From CALMEC01 sp963777565 (GTDB taxonomy: Bacteria > Actinomycetota > Thermoleophilia > Miltoncostaeales > Miltoncostaeaceae), in the NCBI GenBank assembly GCA_963777565.1, contig CAVZQZ010000010.1, forward strand, positions 310,001 to 374,000: 64,000 bases of DNA. The letters run 5' to 3'. The notes under the pieces were generated by a model that saw only the letters and a program-made list of their open reading frames with translations, did no database searches and was not told the origin of the DNA. The first letter of the stretch is position 1. Each line of letters opens with the position of its first letter. This document shows positions 26,242 through 34,661 of this stretch, one piece after another. Position numbers and translations under genes: made by a program.

Positions 26242-26832
26242 GTGAGCGAGCCTATCGCGAGCGACCGCGAACGAGCGATCGCGCTCCTGTACGAATGGGT
26301 GCAGGGCGAGGGGCTGCGGCGCCATGCCCTCGCGGTCGAGGCCGCCATGCGCGCATACGCCGCCGAACTCGGCGAGGACCCCGACGCATGGGGATGCGTC
26401 GGCCTGCTTCACGACTTCGACTGGGAGCGCCACCCCACGCTGGGGCAGCATCCGCAGGACGGCGAGCCGGTGCTGGCTGCGCTCGGATACCCGGACTGGT
26501 TCCGGCGGGCGATCCTGAGCCACGCCGAGCACCTCCACCTGCCGCGCGAGACCCCGCTCGAACACCACCTCTACGCCTGCGACGAGCTGTCGGGCTTCGT
26601 GCACGCCTGCGCGCTGGTGCGCCCCCAGGGCCTCGAGGGCCTGGAGCCCAGGTCGGTGAGGAAGAAGCTCAAGCAGCCGAGCTTCGCCGCCGGGGTCAAC
26701 CGCGACGACGTCGTGCGCGGCGCCGACGAGATCGGGCGCGACCTCGACGAGCACATCCGGTTCGTGGTCGCCGCGCTGCAGCCCATCGCCGGGTCGCTCG
26801 GCATCGCGGAAGGGGCCGGCGAGACCGCGTAG
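26242..26832 (+). CDS. HD-domain hydrolase
   Basis: About 196 residues. The metal-binding HD pattern is complete: RRHALAVE (first His), LLHDFDWERHP (HD), ILSHAEHL (His) and ACDELSGFVHAC (Asp). HD proteins of this HDIG type act as phosphohydrolases on nucleotides; the substrate is not known. GTG 26242 is the only near start that includes the first helix (ERAIALLYEWVQGEGLRRHA). The divergent thioredoxin-like gene starts four bases away, so the shared promoter elements must overlap coding sequence. Confidence 0.8.
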   Translation: MSEPIASDRERAIALLYEWVQGEGLRRHALAVEAAMRAYAAELGEDPDAWGCVGLLHDFDWERHPTLGQHPQDGEPVLAALGYPDWFRRAILSHAEHLHLPRETPLEHHLYACDELSGFVHACALVRPQGLEGLEPRSVRKKLKQPSFAAGVNRDDVVRGADEIGRDLDEHIRFVVAALQPIAGSLGIAEGAGETA

Positions 26833-26849
26833 AAGACGTCCCGGTCGGG

Positions 26850-29279
26850 ATGTCCAGCATTCGATCAGCGCGCGGCGCCGCGAAACGGCGGCCGACGACC
26901 ATCGCCAGGATTGCGCTGGCCGCGATCCTCTGTGGAGTCTTCGCCGGGTCCGCCCTGGGCGTGCGCGACTACACCAAGCGGTTTCCCGCGACGGGTGACC
27001 TGAACACCGCCGGCGACATCGCCATCGTCGGGAACACGCTCATGACCTGTCCCACCGCCGACGGCCGCTGCGCGGGCGCGCAGGCGGGCGGGAATCTGAA
27101 CGACAACACGTTCAACATGACGTACGTCGACGTGGACGCCGACGCCACGACGTTCGACTCGAGCAGCGCCGTCCTGACCCTCCCCGCCGGGGGCGAGGTT
27201 CGCTTCGCCGGGCTCTACTGGGGTGCCGACACCTCCAACGGCGGAGCCGCCGGTGGCGCCGCTCCGGCGCCGGTCCCGCCGACCGCCGCCGCACCGAATG
27301 CCGCGCTGCGCGGCCAGGTCGCGTTCCGCACGCCGGCGTCGAGCGCCTACACCGCGATCACGGCGACGCAGATCGACACCAACGACGCGGCCCTCGGTGG
27401 CCAGACCGGCACCCGCTACCAGGGGTTCGCCGACGCGACCTCCCTCGTGCAGGCGGGCGGCACAGGCACCTACACGGTGGCGAACGTGCAGGCCGGCACC
27501 GGTGCGGACCGCTACGCGGGCTGGTCGCTCGTGGTCGTCCGCACCGACCCCACGGCCGATCTGCGCAACCTCACCGTCTTCGACGGGTACCAGTCGGTCA
27601 GCGGGAGCCTGAGCCCGAGCGCGACGATCAGCGGGTTCCTCACGCCCGTCACCGGCGCGGTGAGCGCCGCCCTCGGCGTCGTGAGCTACGAGGGTGATCT
27701 CGAGCTCACCGGCGACCAGGTGCAGATGCAGTCCGGCGCACTCACCACGTCGCTCGCCGACGCGGCGAACCCGGTCAACAACGTGTTCAACAGCACGATC
27801 AGCGCATTCGGTGTGCCCGTCGGCGCGAAGACGCCGAACCACGCGAACCAGCTCGGTTTTGACATCGACCTGCTCGACGCCAGCACCGCCATCCCGAACG
27901 CCGCCACCTCGGCGACGTTCACGTTCAGCTCCACCGGCGACGTCTACTTTCCCGGGCCGGTTACGACCAGCGTCAAGCTGCAGGCGCCGCGTGTGCAGCC
28001 CAGCCTCGTGAAGAGCGTCGCCGACGACAACGGCGGGCAGCCCGAACCCGGCGACGTCCTGACCTACACGATCCCCGTTGCCAACACCGGCCTCGACCCC
28101 GCCGCCGGGCTCGTCCTCACCGACGCGATTCCCGCAGGAACGCAGTATGTGGCCGGCAGTCTCGAGATCATGACCGGGCCCAACGCGGGCGCCAAAACCG
28201 ACGCGCCCGGTGACGACCAGGCGGAGTTCGACGCGGCCGGCAACCGGGTGGTGTTCCGCCTCGGCCCCGGTGCCAACGCGACGAACGGTGGGACGCTGCC
28301 GACATCGGGCCCGGACTCGGTGACCGGTGTGCGGTTCAAGGTGCGGATCTCGGCGACGGCAGCCAACGGGTCGTCGATCACGAACCGGGCGTCGACGGCC
28401 TATACGGCGTTGACGTCCGGGCAGCCATACACGTCGCCCTCAAACCTCGTCACCACGATCATTGCCGCGGCGCCGCGCCTCATCGTCGAGAAGTCCGACG
28501 CGGTCGCCACCGACACTGCGCCGTCCGGTCCCTCCGCCGGCGACACCATCGGCTACACGCTCACCGTCCGCAACGCCGGCACCGCCGCCGCGACCGGCCT
28601 CCGACTGAGCGACACGCTCGACGCAAACGTGGCGGTGATCCCGGGCTCGCTCATCACCACTCAGGGCACGGTGATCGATGGGAGTTCCGCCGGCGATCGA
28701 ACGGTGGTGGTCGACCTCGGAACGCTGGGAGTCGGCGCCACGGCCACGGCGCGGTTCCGCGTCCGAGTGCGCGACCCGCTGCCGCTCGGAGTCGCGTCGA
28801 TCGCGAACCAGGCCGTCGTGGGCGGATCGAACACCGGCGCCGTCAGCTCGGACGATCCCGCGACGGCCCCTGTCGGCGACGCGACGGTCACGCGGCTCGG
28901 CCGATTCGTCGTTTCCACGACCGGACCGGGCAGCGTCCGCGCCGGTACGAGCACCAGCATGAAGGTCGGCGTGCGCAACGGCTGCGCCGTCACCGCGCGC
29001 AACGTGCGCGTCACGATTACGCTGCCCCCGTCCGCGTCGCTCGTGCGCCGGCCCCCCGGCAGCAGCTTCGTCAACGGCCGGCTTGTCGTGCGCCTCTCGC
29101 GTCTGGCCGCGGGGACGTCGCGCACGATCACCCTCCCGCTCATCGTGGTGCGCACGGCCTCCGGCACCGCGCGGCTTCGCGTGCTGGTGCAAGGCACCGG
29201 CTGCACGTCGACGACCGCGGTGCGGCGGGTGACCTACCTGCGCACCGCGGTGACCGTGCGGACGCCCGTCACCGGTTGA
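26850..29279 (+). CDS. secreted protein with DUF11-type repeats
   Basis: An 809-residue protein. A signal sequence (IARIALAAILCGVFAGSALG) is followed by a large N-terminal domain (about 40-385) with GEVRFAGLYWGAD and DRYAGWSLVVVRTDP. Two DUF11/CARDB-like beta-sandwich repeats follow at about 390-535 and 545-690 (QPEPGDVLTYTIPVANTG and GPSAGDTIGYTLTVRNAGTA), then a third, weaker repeat near the end. There is no sortase signal. Such repeats occur in surface or adhesive proteins. It starts 17 bases after the HD gene. Its last 11 bases overlap the convergent DedA gene. Confidence 0.82.
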   Translation: MSSIRSARGAAKRRPTTIARIALAAILCGVFAGSALGVRDYTKRFPATGDLNTAGDIAIVGNTLMTCPTADGRCAGAQAGGNLNDNTFNMTYVDVDADATTFDSSSAVLTLPAGGEVRFAGLYWGADTSNGGAAGGAAPAPVPPTAAAPNAALRGQVAFRTPASSAYTAITATQIDTNDAALGGQTGTRYQGFADATSLVQAGGTGTYTVANVQAGTGADRYAGWSLVVVRTDPTADLRNLTVFDGYQSVSGSLSPSATISGFLTPVTGAVSAALGVVSYEGDLELTGDQVQMQSGALTTSLADAANPVNNVFNSTISAFGVPVGAKTPNHANQLGFDIDLLDASTAIPNAATSATFTFSSTGDVYFPGPVTTSVKLQAPRVQPSLVKSVADDNGGQPEPGDVLTYTIPVANTGLDPAAGLVLTDAIPAGTQYVAGSLEIMTGPNAGAKTDAPGDDQAEFDAAGNRVVFRLGPGANATNGGTLPTSGPDSVTGVRFKVRISATAANGSSITNRASTAYTALTSGQPYTSPSNLVTTIIAAAPRLIVEKSDAVATDTAPSGPSAGDTIGYTLTVRNAGTAAATGLRLSDTLDANVAVIPGSLITTQGTVIDGSSAGDRTVVVDLGTLGVGATATARFRVRVRDPLPLGVASIANQAVVGGSNTGAVSSDDPATAPVGDATVTRLGRFVVSTTGPGSVRAGTSTSMKVGVRNGCAVTARNVRVTITLPPSASLVRRPPGSSFVNGRLVVRLSRLAAGTSRTITLPLIVVRTASGTARLRVLVQGTGCTSTTAVRRVTYLRTAVTVRTPVTG

Positions 29280-29958
29280 CGGTCGGGCCCTGCTCCTCCT
29301 TCGCGAGCCCGGCCTCCCTTCGCGCCGACTCCTTCTCGTGCTGGATGTGCTTGCGCTCCCGCACCGCCACGATCCCGCCGACCATCAGCGCGATGCCGAG
29401 TGCGATGAGCAGGCCGATCCAGGGCCGGCTCTCGAAGGACTTGCCGAAGATGTAGCCGAGCGCGGCCGCCTGGGTTGACCACAGGAGCGCACCGAGCGAG
29501 TCGAAGATGATGAAGCGCTTGTAGGCCATCTGCCCCGCGCCGCACGACAGGTTGATCGCCAGGCGGATGCCCGGAAGGAACCGTCCGACGAAGACCAGGG
29601 CGGGGCCGCGTCGAGCGACCATCCGCTCCGCCGCAAGCACGCGATCGTGGCCCGCCAGCCGCGAGAAGAAGCGGCGGATCGGCACCCCGCCGGCTCGGCC
29701 GAGCCAGTATGCCGCGGAGTCGCCGATCACGGCTCCGATCGCTCCGGCCAGGATCACCCCGAGCAGGCTCAGGTTGCCGGTCGCGGCGAGCGTCCCGCCC
29801 GTCACGACGACCGTCTCGCCCGGGAACAGCGGGAACACGCCGTCGCCCGCGACGATCCCGGCGATCGCCAGATATCCGTGATCGGTGGCCCAGTCGACGA
29901 GCCGGTCGAAGAATCCCACCCCGGATCCCGCGGCCGCGACCGCCGCGAACTTCAGCAT
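29269..29958 (-). CDS. DedA-family membrane protein
   Basis: A 229-residue protein with about five membrane helices. Family signatures are VFPLFPGETVVVTGG (the conserved E-T-V after a buried acidic residue), GDSAAYWLGRAGG and FVGRFLPGIRLAINLSCGAG. DedA proteins are lipid transporters or scramblases required for membrane homeostasis. A charged C-terminal tail (RERKHIQHEKESARREAGLA) faces the cytosol. The start at 29958 lies 27 bases from the divergent L,D-transpeptidase gene, so the two share a very short promoter region. Confidence 0.88.
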   Translation of the reverse strand: MLKFAAVAAAGSGVGFFDRLVDWATDHGYLAIAGIVAGDGVFPLFPGETVVVTGGTLAATGNLSLLGVILAGAIGAVIGDSAAYWLGRAGGVPIRRFFSRLAGHDRVLAAERMVARRGPALVFVGRFLPGIRLAINLSCGAGQMAYKRFIIFDSLGALLWSTQAAALGYIFGKSFESRPWIGLLIALGIALMVGGIVAVRERKHIQHEKESARREAGLAKEEQGPTVNR

Positions 29959-29985
29959 TTGGGGTCGTTGGTCGACACTGGAATC

Positions 29986-30729
29986 ATGATGCCAGCTATG
30001 TCATCGCGAACCGCACCCCGCACGGCATGGATGCTGGCGTTGGCCATCATGGCCGCGGTGACGCTCCTGGTGCTGCCCGACGGCGCGCGCGCGACCGAGA
30101 TCACCGGCCCGACCGACAAGTTGTCGTGGAGCGCCCGGGTGCTCGCGCCGACGGCGGTCCGCACGAAGCCCGACGGCAAGTCGAAGGCGATCGGAGTGCT
30201 GCAGCCGGTCGCGCCGCTCGGCGGCGGGCCGACGATCCTGCTCGTGCTCGAGCGCCGCGTCGTCAACGACGAGGAATGGGTGCGGTTGCTCTTGCCGCGC
30301 CGGCCCAACGGCAGCTCGGGCTGGGTCGTGTCCGACGTGCTGCGCTTCCGTGAGAACCCCATGCGCATCGTGATCGACCAGAGCGAGCGGCGCACATACG
30401 TCTACCGCAAGGGCCTTCTCGCGCTGCTCGTGCGAAACGCGATCGGGAAGCCGGAGACGCCGACGCCGATCGGCAAGTTCGCCATCGCGGAAAAGGTGCT
30501 GACCTCGCCGAACGGGTTCCTCGGGCCGGTCGTGCTCGTGACGACGGGCTTCTCGGAGACCCTCAACGAGTATGCCGGCGGCAACGGCCGGTTCGCCATG
30601 CACGGCACCAGCCTGCCGCAGCTCATCGGCACGCGTGCCAGTCACGGCTGCATCCGCCACAGCAACGAGAGCATCCTGCGCATCTCCCGGCTCGTGGCGC
30701 CCGGCACCCCCATCACGATTCGGGCGTAG
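29986..30729 (+). CDS. L,D-transpeptidase (YkuD domain)
   Basis: About 247 residues with a signal peptide (MLALAIMAAVTLLVLPDGARA). An SH3-like segment (VRTKPDGKSKAIGVLQPVAP to SSGWVVSDVLRF, about 45-120) precedes the YkuD domain (about 120-245) with IVIDQSERRTYVY and TPIGKFAI. The catalytic motif is FAMHGTSLPQLIG then ASHGCIRHSNE, with Cys as nucleophile. It crosslinks peptidoglycan 3-3 or attaches proteins. Three in-frame ATGs (29986, 29989, 29998) are possible starts; the first is given. Confidence 0.88.
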   Translation: MMPAMSSRTAPRTAWMLALAIMAAVTLLVLPDGARATEITGPTDKLSWSARVLAPTAVRTKPDGKSKAIGVLQPVAPLGGGPTILLVLERRVVNDEEWVRLLLPRRPNGSSGWVVSDVLRFRENPMRIVIDQSERRTYVYRKGLLALLVRNAIGKPETPTPIGKFAIAEKVLTSPNGFLGPVVLVTTGFSETLNEYAGGNGRFAMHGTSLPQLIGTRASHGCIRHSNESILRISRLVAPGTPITIRA

Positions 30730-30778
30730 TACGACGTTGGCCCGGGGGCAGCGGAGGCCAGAAGTAGCATCACTCGCG

Positions 30779-31438
30779 ATGCGTCGAGTCTTGATCCTGG
30801 CCGCCTTCGCCGTGGCCTGCCTGATGGCACCCGCCGCGCACGCCGCGGTCAGCGTCGCCGACCTGCAGGCGAGCGACGTCGTGTTCGACACCGGGGTCAC
30901 CCGGTCCGCCGAGGATCGCGCCCGGCTGCAAAGCGCTGCGGACGAGCTCCGCGCGAAGACGTTTCCCACGAAGTTCGTCGTCGTGGCGACGGGACCGAAG
31001 AACTTGGACAAGCTCGCCTTCGACCTGCGCGCCGGACTTGCCAAGAAGATCGGCGTCGACAACATCGACGCGGTCCTGGTGCTCGGAAACCGGCAGCTCG
31101 GGATCAACGCCGACGTCTTCCAGAGCGAACGCGATCAGGCGTTCGAGGCCGAGATCGACACACTGAGGTCTGACGACATCACGGGAACCATCAACGTGGC
31201 GAAGCGGTTGCAGGCCTTCGACCAGGCCGGCGCGTTGCCCGGCGACAAGCCCGCCAAGTCGGACGGAGGGTTTCCGATCTGGGCGATCATCCTGATCGTG
31301 CTGGGCGGCCTCGCCGTCGTGGGGGTGTTCCTGGTTCGCCGCGCCGTGCGCCGCAACGCCGATGGTGCTCCTGACGCGGACGCGATCGGGGACGGGTCCG
31401 GGGAATCGGGCGGTTCACCCGGCACGGCCGAGCACTAG
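30779..31438 (+). CDS. TPM-like secreted/membrane protein
   Basis: A 219-residue protein with a signal peptide (LILAAFAVACLMAPAAHA), an external alpha/beta domain and a C-terminal membrane helix (WAIILIVLGGLAVVGVFLV, about residues 163-182). In the external domain, AEDRARLQSAADELRAKTFP, FVVVATGPKN and IDAVLVLGNRQLGI resemble TPM-domain or DUF6676-type actinobacterial membrane proteins. The cytosolic tail is acidic and Gly-rich. Function unknown. It lies about 50 bases after the L,D-transpeptidase on the same strand, suggesting an envelope role. Confidence 0.65.
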   Translation: MRRVLILAAFAVACLMAPAAHAAVSVADLQASDVVFDTGVTRSAEDRARLQSAADELRAKTFPTKFVVVATGPKNLDKLAFDLRAGLAKKIGVDNIDAVLVLGNRQLGINADVFQSERDQAFEAEIDTLRSDDITGTINVAKRLQAFDQAGALPGDKPAKSDGGFPIWAIILIVLGGLAVVGVFLVRRAVRRNADGAPDADAIGDGSGESGGSPGTAEH

Positions 31439-31523
31439 CCTGCCGGTTGCCCGGTGTCGGTGCGCGCGGCCGCGCTGATCCCGCCGGCCGGGCACGCGGC
31501 CCGGCCCGGCAGGTTCAGCCGCA

Positions 31524-31967
31524 TCAGGATCCGACGACCGCTGTCGCCTCGATCTCGACGAGCATCTCTGGAAACGCGAGGGTCTGGACCCCGAGCAGGC
31601 TGCTCGCGGGGCGGCAACCGGCCCGGTCCAGCCGATCGGTGATCGCGTCCCAAGCGGCGAAGAGCCCCGGCACGTCGGTGGTGAAGTAACCCAGGCGCAC
31701 GACATCGCCGAGTCCGGCGGCCGCCGCGGCGAGGACGGTCTCGAGGTTGTCGAGCGCCTGCTCGACCTGGCGTCGCATGTTGCCCGGGTGCACCGGCCGG
31801 CCCTCGCCGTCGATCGACCCCTGCCCCGCGCAGAAGATCGTCCGTCCGGATCCGGTGACCTCGACCGCCTGGGCGTACCCGAAGCCGTCCTGCCACGTCC
31901 ACGGGTTGACGGTGCGTCGCGCCGCTGCCGAAGACTGCGGGGCGGGAAGTGTCGTCGCGGCGCTCAT
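31524..31967 (-). CDS. RidA/YjgF-family protein
   Basis: A 147-residue member of the RidA family. The pattern YAQAVEVTGSGRTIFCAGQG, then NMRRQVEQALDNLETVLAAA, VVRLGYFTTDV and ASSLLGVQTLAFPEMLVEIE is clear. RidA enzymes deaminate reactive enamines and imines. The catalytic Arg usual near the end of the domain (xRxxVxV) is not seen; the equivalent segment reads CRPASSLLGV, so this may be a non-RidA subgroup. It is translationally coupled to the upstream cupin gene (ATGA overlap at 31964-31967), which suggests work on one substrate. Confidence 0.88.
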   Translation of the reverse strand: MSAATTLPAPQSSAAARRTVNPWTWQDGFGYAQAVEVTGSGRTIFCAGQGSIDGEGRPVHPGNMRRQVEQALDNLETVLAAAAAGLGDVVRLGYFTTDVPGLFAAWDAITDRLDRAGCRPASSLLGVQTLAFPEMLVEIEATAVVGS

Positions 31968-32443
31968 CGGTCATCCTCCGCGACGCCGGGGGCGAGCACC
32001 ATTCCGTGCCGGCCGCACCCCTCGATGACCCGCTGGATCATGTCGTCGCTCACCGAGGCTTCGAAGGCGCCGGGCGTCGTGACGTCGATGCCAAACTCCT
32101 CGAAGAAGCTCTCGAAGCCCATTGGGTTGAACCCAGTGATCGTCCGCACCTCGTCGTCGCCCTCATTGCGGAACGTGTGGATCACGCCGCGGGGCACCTC
32201 GACGTACTCGCCGGGGCCGAGGGACGTCCACTCGCCGTCCTTCATCACGCCGAAGCGCCCGGCGGTGACGAAGAAGAATTCGGCGCAGTCCTCGTGGTAG
32301 TGCGGGGGCGGACCCGGCACCCCAACGGGAGTGACCACCTCGAGGGCGACCACCCGGCCGCCGACCGGGATCGGCGTCACGCGGTGGCCGATGACCCAGA
32401 GGCTCCTCAGCTGCGTCGCGGGCTCGGTCAACGTGTCGATCAT
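31964..32443 (-). CDS. cupin-domain protein
   Basis: A 159-residue single-domain cupin. The first motif is PPPHYHEDCAEFFFVTAGRF (two His, one Glu as metal ligands) and the second is YVEVPRGVIHTFRNEGDDEV (His). It could be a dioxygenase, isomerase or sensor. ATG 32443 is preceded by AAAGG. It is first in a two-gene operon with the RidA-family gene and divergent from a TetR repressor, the usual sign of ligand-responsive control of a small catabolic or detoxifying unit. Confidence 0.85.
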   Translation of the reverse strand: MIDTLTEPATQLRSLWVIGHRVTPIPVGGRVVALEVVTPVGVPGPPPHYHEDCAEFFFVTAGRFGVMKDGEWTSLGPGEYVEVPRGVIHTFRNEGDDEVRTITGFNPMGFESFFEEFGIDVTTPGAFEASVSDDMIQRVIEGCGRHGMVLAPGVAEDDR

Positions 32444-32459
32444 CGCACAGCCTTTCATG

Positions 32460-32488
32460 AGACTTTGTCTTATAACGATACTGTGTAT
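32460..32488. promoter_or_regulatory. paired palindromes between divergent cupin and TetR genes
   Basis: Two short palindromes, AGAC-TTT-GTCT (32460-32470) and ATAC-TGT-GTAT (32478-32488), lie 18 bases centre to centre in an unusually A+T-rich gap. TCATGA also occurs on both sides. TetR-family repressors bind such paired half-sites. The second palindrome abuts the TetR ATG at 32490, so binding would block both genes. Confidence 0.5.
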
Positions 32489-32489
32489 C

Positions 32490-33167
32490 ATGAAGACCGT
32501 GATGTCAAGCAAGAGGCCCAAGACCACCGAACGACTGGCACAGAAGCTCCGGACGCGGGCCGCCCTGCTCCAGGCGGCGCGCGACCTGCTCGCCAAAGGC
32601 GAGACTCCGACCGTGAGCGAGGTCGCCGATGCGGCGACCGTCTCGCGGGCCACCGCGTACCGCTACTTCCCGACGCAGGACGCGCTGCTGCTCGAGGTGC
32701 CGCTCGATCAGGACGCGCCGACCGTGCGGTCCCTCTTCGGCCCGGACGCGCCGACCGACCCGGAGGATCGCGCGGCGCTCGTGCAGAACGCGCTGTACGA
32801 CCTGAGCCGCACGCACGAGGCCGAGTTCCGGATCTTCCTGCACCAGTCGCTCACGCGCGGCGGCCGAGAGCAGACGACCGGGGAGCCCTTCCGCGGCGCG
32901 CGCCGGGCGGCCCTGCTCGCCGAGGCGCTCGCGCCGCTGGCCGACGAGCTCCCGGCAGCGGAGATCGAGCGCCTGCAGACAGCCGTGTCGGTCCTCGTCG
33001 GCTTCGAATCGATGATCGTCCTCCGGGACGTCCTGCGCCTCGACCACGACGCGGCGCGCGAGGCCGGGGAGTGGGCGGTCCGCACCATGGTGCGTGCTGC
33101 ACGCGCGGGCGGCGACAGGCGGGCCCGTCCCGCGAAGCGCACTAGGTCCTCCGGACCCCCCAGATGA
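32490..33167 (+). CDS. TetR-family transcriptional regulator
   Basis: About 225 residues. The N-terminal helix-turn-helix reads LRTRAALLQAARDLLAKGET, PTVSEVADAATVSRATAYRY, FPTQDALLLEV, the TetR signature. The rest is an all-helical ligand-binding domain (about 70-205), followed by a basic tail. ATG 32490 or 32502 may be the start. It most likely represses the divergent cupin-RidA operon and itself. Its end overlaps the convergent methyltransferase gene by 26 bases. Confidence 0.9.
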   Translation: MKTVMSSKRPKTTERLAQKLRTRAALLQAARDLLAKGETPTVSEVADAATVSRATAYRYFPTQDALLLEVPLDQDAPTVRSLFGPDAPTDPEDRAALVQNALYDLSRTHEAEFRIFLHQSLTRGGREQTTGEPFRGARRAALLAEALAPLADELPAAEIERLQTAVSVLVGFESMIVLRDVLRLDHDAAREAGEWAVRTMVRAARAGGDRRARPAKRTRSSGPPR

Positions 33168-33858
33168 CGACCGCCGCGCCGAGCGTGAGCCGACGCACCC
33201 GCAGCTCGTCGATACCGGCGGCGCGGTGCATGTCGACGACCTCGGCCATCGGGTGCGCGCGCCAGAATTCCGGGATGCTCTTGCGCAGGAACGACATCGC
33301 CGAGCCCCATCCCGGGGACATCATCCGCCCGGCGATCGGCAGGGCCACTCCGGTGTAGGCGTGCCATCCCATCCTCGCGAAGAAGCCGGGTGGCACCCCG
33401 AACTCGAGGCTCGCGATGACCCCGCCCGTGCGGACGACCCGTGCGATCTCGCGAAGGGTCGCCCCGGGGTCGGCGACGTAGCGCAGCAGATAGGTGAAGG
33501 TGGCGGCGTCGAACGACGCATCGGGGAACGGCAGCCGCTCGGCCTCGCCCGCCAGGAGCGTGATGCGATCGCCCAGGCCTGCCTCGTCGACGTTGCGCCG
33601 CCCTTGGGCGAGCATGTCGGTGCTCTGGTCGATGCCGGTGATCCGGCAGCCGGTGCGCTGCGCCAGCTCGATCGCGACCGCGCCGGTGCCGGTCGCGATG
33701 TCGAGCACGTGCGCGTCGGGGCCGACCGGCACCCGCTCTACGAGGAAACGCCGCCAGGCCGGGTCTTGGCCCAGGGACAGCAACGAGCCGCCGCGGAGAT
33801 AGTCGTCGGCGATCCCCGCGAACAGCGCGAGGGTCTCGTCCTTGTCCGGCGCGGTCAG
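33142..33858 (-). CDS. UbiE/MenG-like SAM-dependent methyltransferase, probable CTG start
   Basis: About 238 residues. DETLALFAGIADDYLRGGSL at the N-terminus is the UbiE signature region, followed by motif I VLDIATGTGAVAIELAQ, motif II GIDQSTDMLAQG and FPDASFDAATFTYLLRYVAD. UbiE/MenG enzymes C-methylate quinone precursors, so a menaquinone role is possible; two other methyltransferases in this window are less alike. No ATG, GTG or TTG lies where the protein should start. A CTG overlaps the upstream thioredoxin stop as CTGA (33855-33858), fitting translational coupling. Confidence 0.85.
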   Translation of the reverse strand: MTAPDKDETLALFAGIADDYLRGGSLLSLGQDPAWRRFLVERVPVGPDAHVLDIATGTGAVAIELAQRTGCRITGIDQSTDMLAQGRRNVDEAGLGDRITLLAGEAERLPFPDASFDAATFTYLLRYVADPGATLREIARVVRTGGVIASLEFGVPPGFFARMGWHAYTGVALPIAGRMMSPGWGSAMSFLRKSIPEFWRAHPMAEVVDMHRAAGIDELRVRRLTLGAAVVIWGVRRT

Positions 33859-34592
33859 TAGAGCGCCTGCGACAGCCGCCGGCGGAACCGGACGGTGAGG
33901 GGGTGCTGGTCGCCGAGGTCGCCGAAGATCCCGACCATCGCCGCGCGGACGGTGTCGCGAAGCTCGCCGTCGGATCCGCGGACGGCGTCGAGCAGGTGGG
34001 TGAGGGCGGCCTCGGGGTCGCCGCGGTCGAGCGCCGCGAGGCCGGCGGCGACGTCGGGAGCATCGACATCGGCGAGCCGGGCCCGCGCGAGGAGCCCCTG
34101 TGCGGCGAGGTCGTGGGAGGCCGGCTCGAGCACCTCGATGGCCTCGTCGCGCCGGCCGTCGTCGAGGAGGATCCTCCCGAGGGCTACGCGTGCCGGGGTG
34201 TGGCCCGCGTCGCGAACGATCGCCTCGCGGAGCGACGCCTCGTCGCCGAGCGCCACGAGCTTCTCGACGGCCGACGGGATGACCCGGTTGAAGAACGCCT
34301 CGATCGACGCGGCGGGCTGGAGCCCGACGAACTCCGCGACCACGCCGCCGTCGCGAAACCCCTTGACCGCCGGGATGCTCATGATCTCGTACTGGCGTGC
34401 CAGGCCGGGGTTCGCGTCGATGTCCACCTTGGCGAGCACGACCTCGTCGGCCCGCCGGTCGGCGATGTCCTCGATGATCGGCGCCAGCTGGCGGCACGGA
34501 CCGCACCACGCCGCCCAGAAGTCGACCACCACGGGGATCTCGCGGGAGCGCTCGATGACCTCGGTCTGAAACGTGGCTTCGGTGACGTCCAC
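33855..34592 (-). CDS. thioredoxin-TPR protein (CnoX/YbbN-like)
   Basis: A 245-residue protein. The thioredoxin domain (about 1-108) has VVVDFWAAWCGPCRQLAPII with an intact CGPC and the cis-Pro strand IMSIPAVKGFRDG. A TPR-like helical part (about 110-245) follows with EKLVALGDEASLREAIV, ARVALGRILLDDGRRDEAIE and ALDRGDPEAALTHLLDAV. This is the arrangement of YbbN/CnoX, a holdase that passes clients to GroEL and DnaK. GTG 34592 follows GGGATGGG. The methyltransferase downstream starts at its stop codon. Confidence 0.88.
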   Translation of the reverse strand: MDVTEATFQTEVIERSREIPVVVDFWAAWCGPCRQLAPIIEDIADRRADEVVLAKVDIDANPGLARQYEIMSIPAVKGFRDGGVVAEFVGLQPAASIEAFFNRVIPSAVEKLVALGDEASLREAIVRDAGHTPARVALGRILLDDGRRDEAIEVLEPASHDLAAQGLLARARLADVDAPDVAAGLAALDRGDPEAALTHLLDAVRGSDGELRDTVRAAMVGIFGDLGDQHPLTVRFRRRLSQALY

Positions 34593-34661
34593 CGGATCCC
34601 ATCCCTTCGCTCGCGGGTGGCTCGCTCAACCCAACGGTAGCGAAACCCGGGCGCCTTCCGT

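Noticed and set aside
25771..26754. 327-residue gene including the region antisense to the HD-domain gene
   Set aside because: The first 172 codons are antisense to a well-formed HD protein; the thioredoxin-like part is covered by the GTG at 26238.
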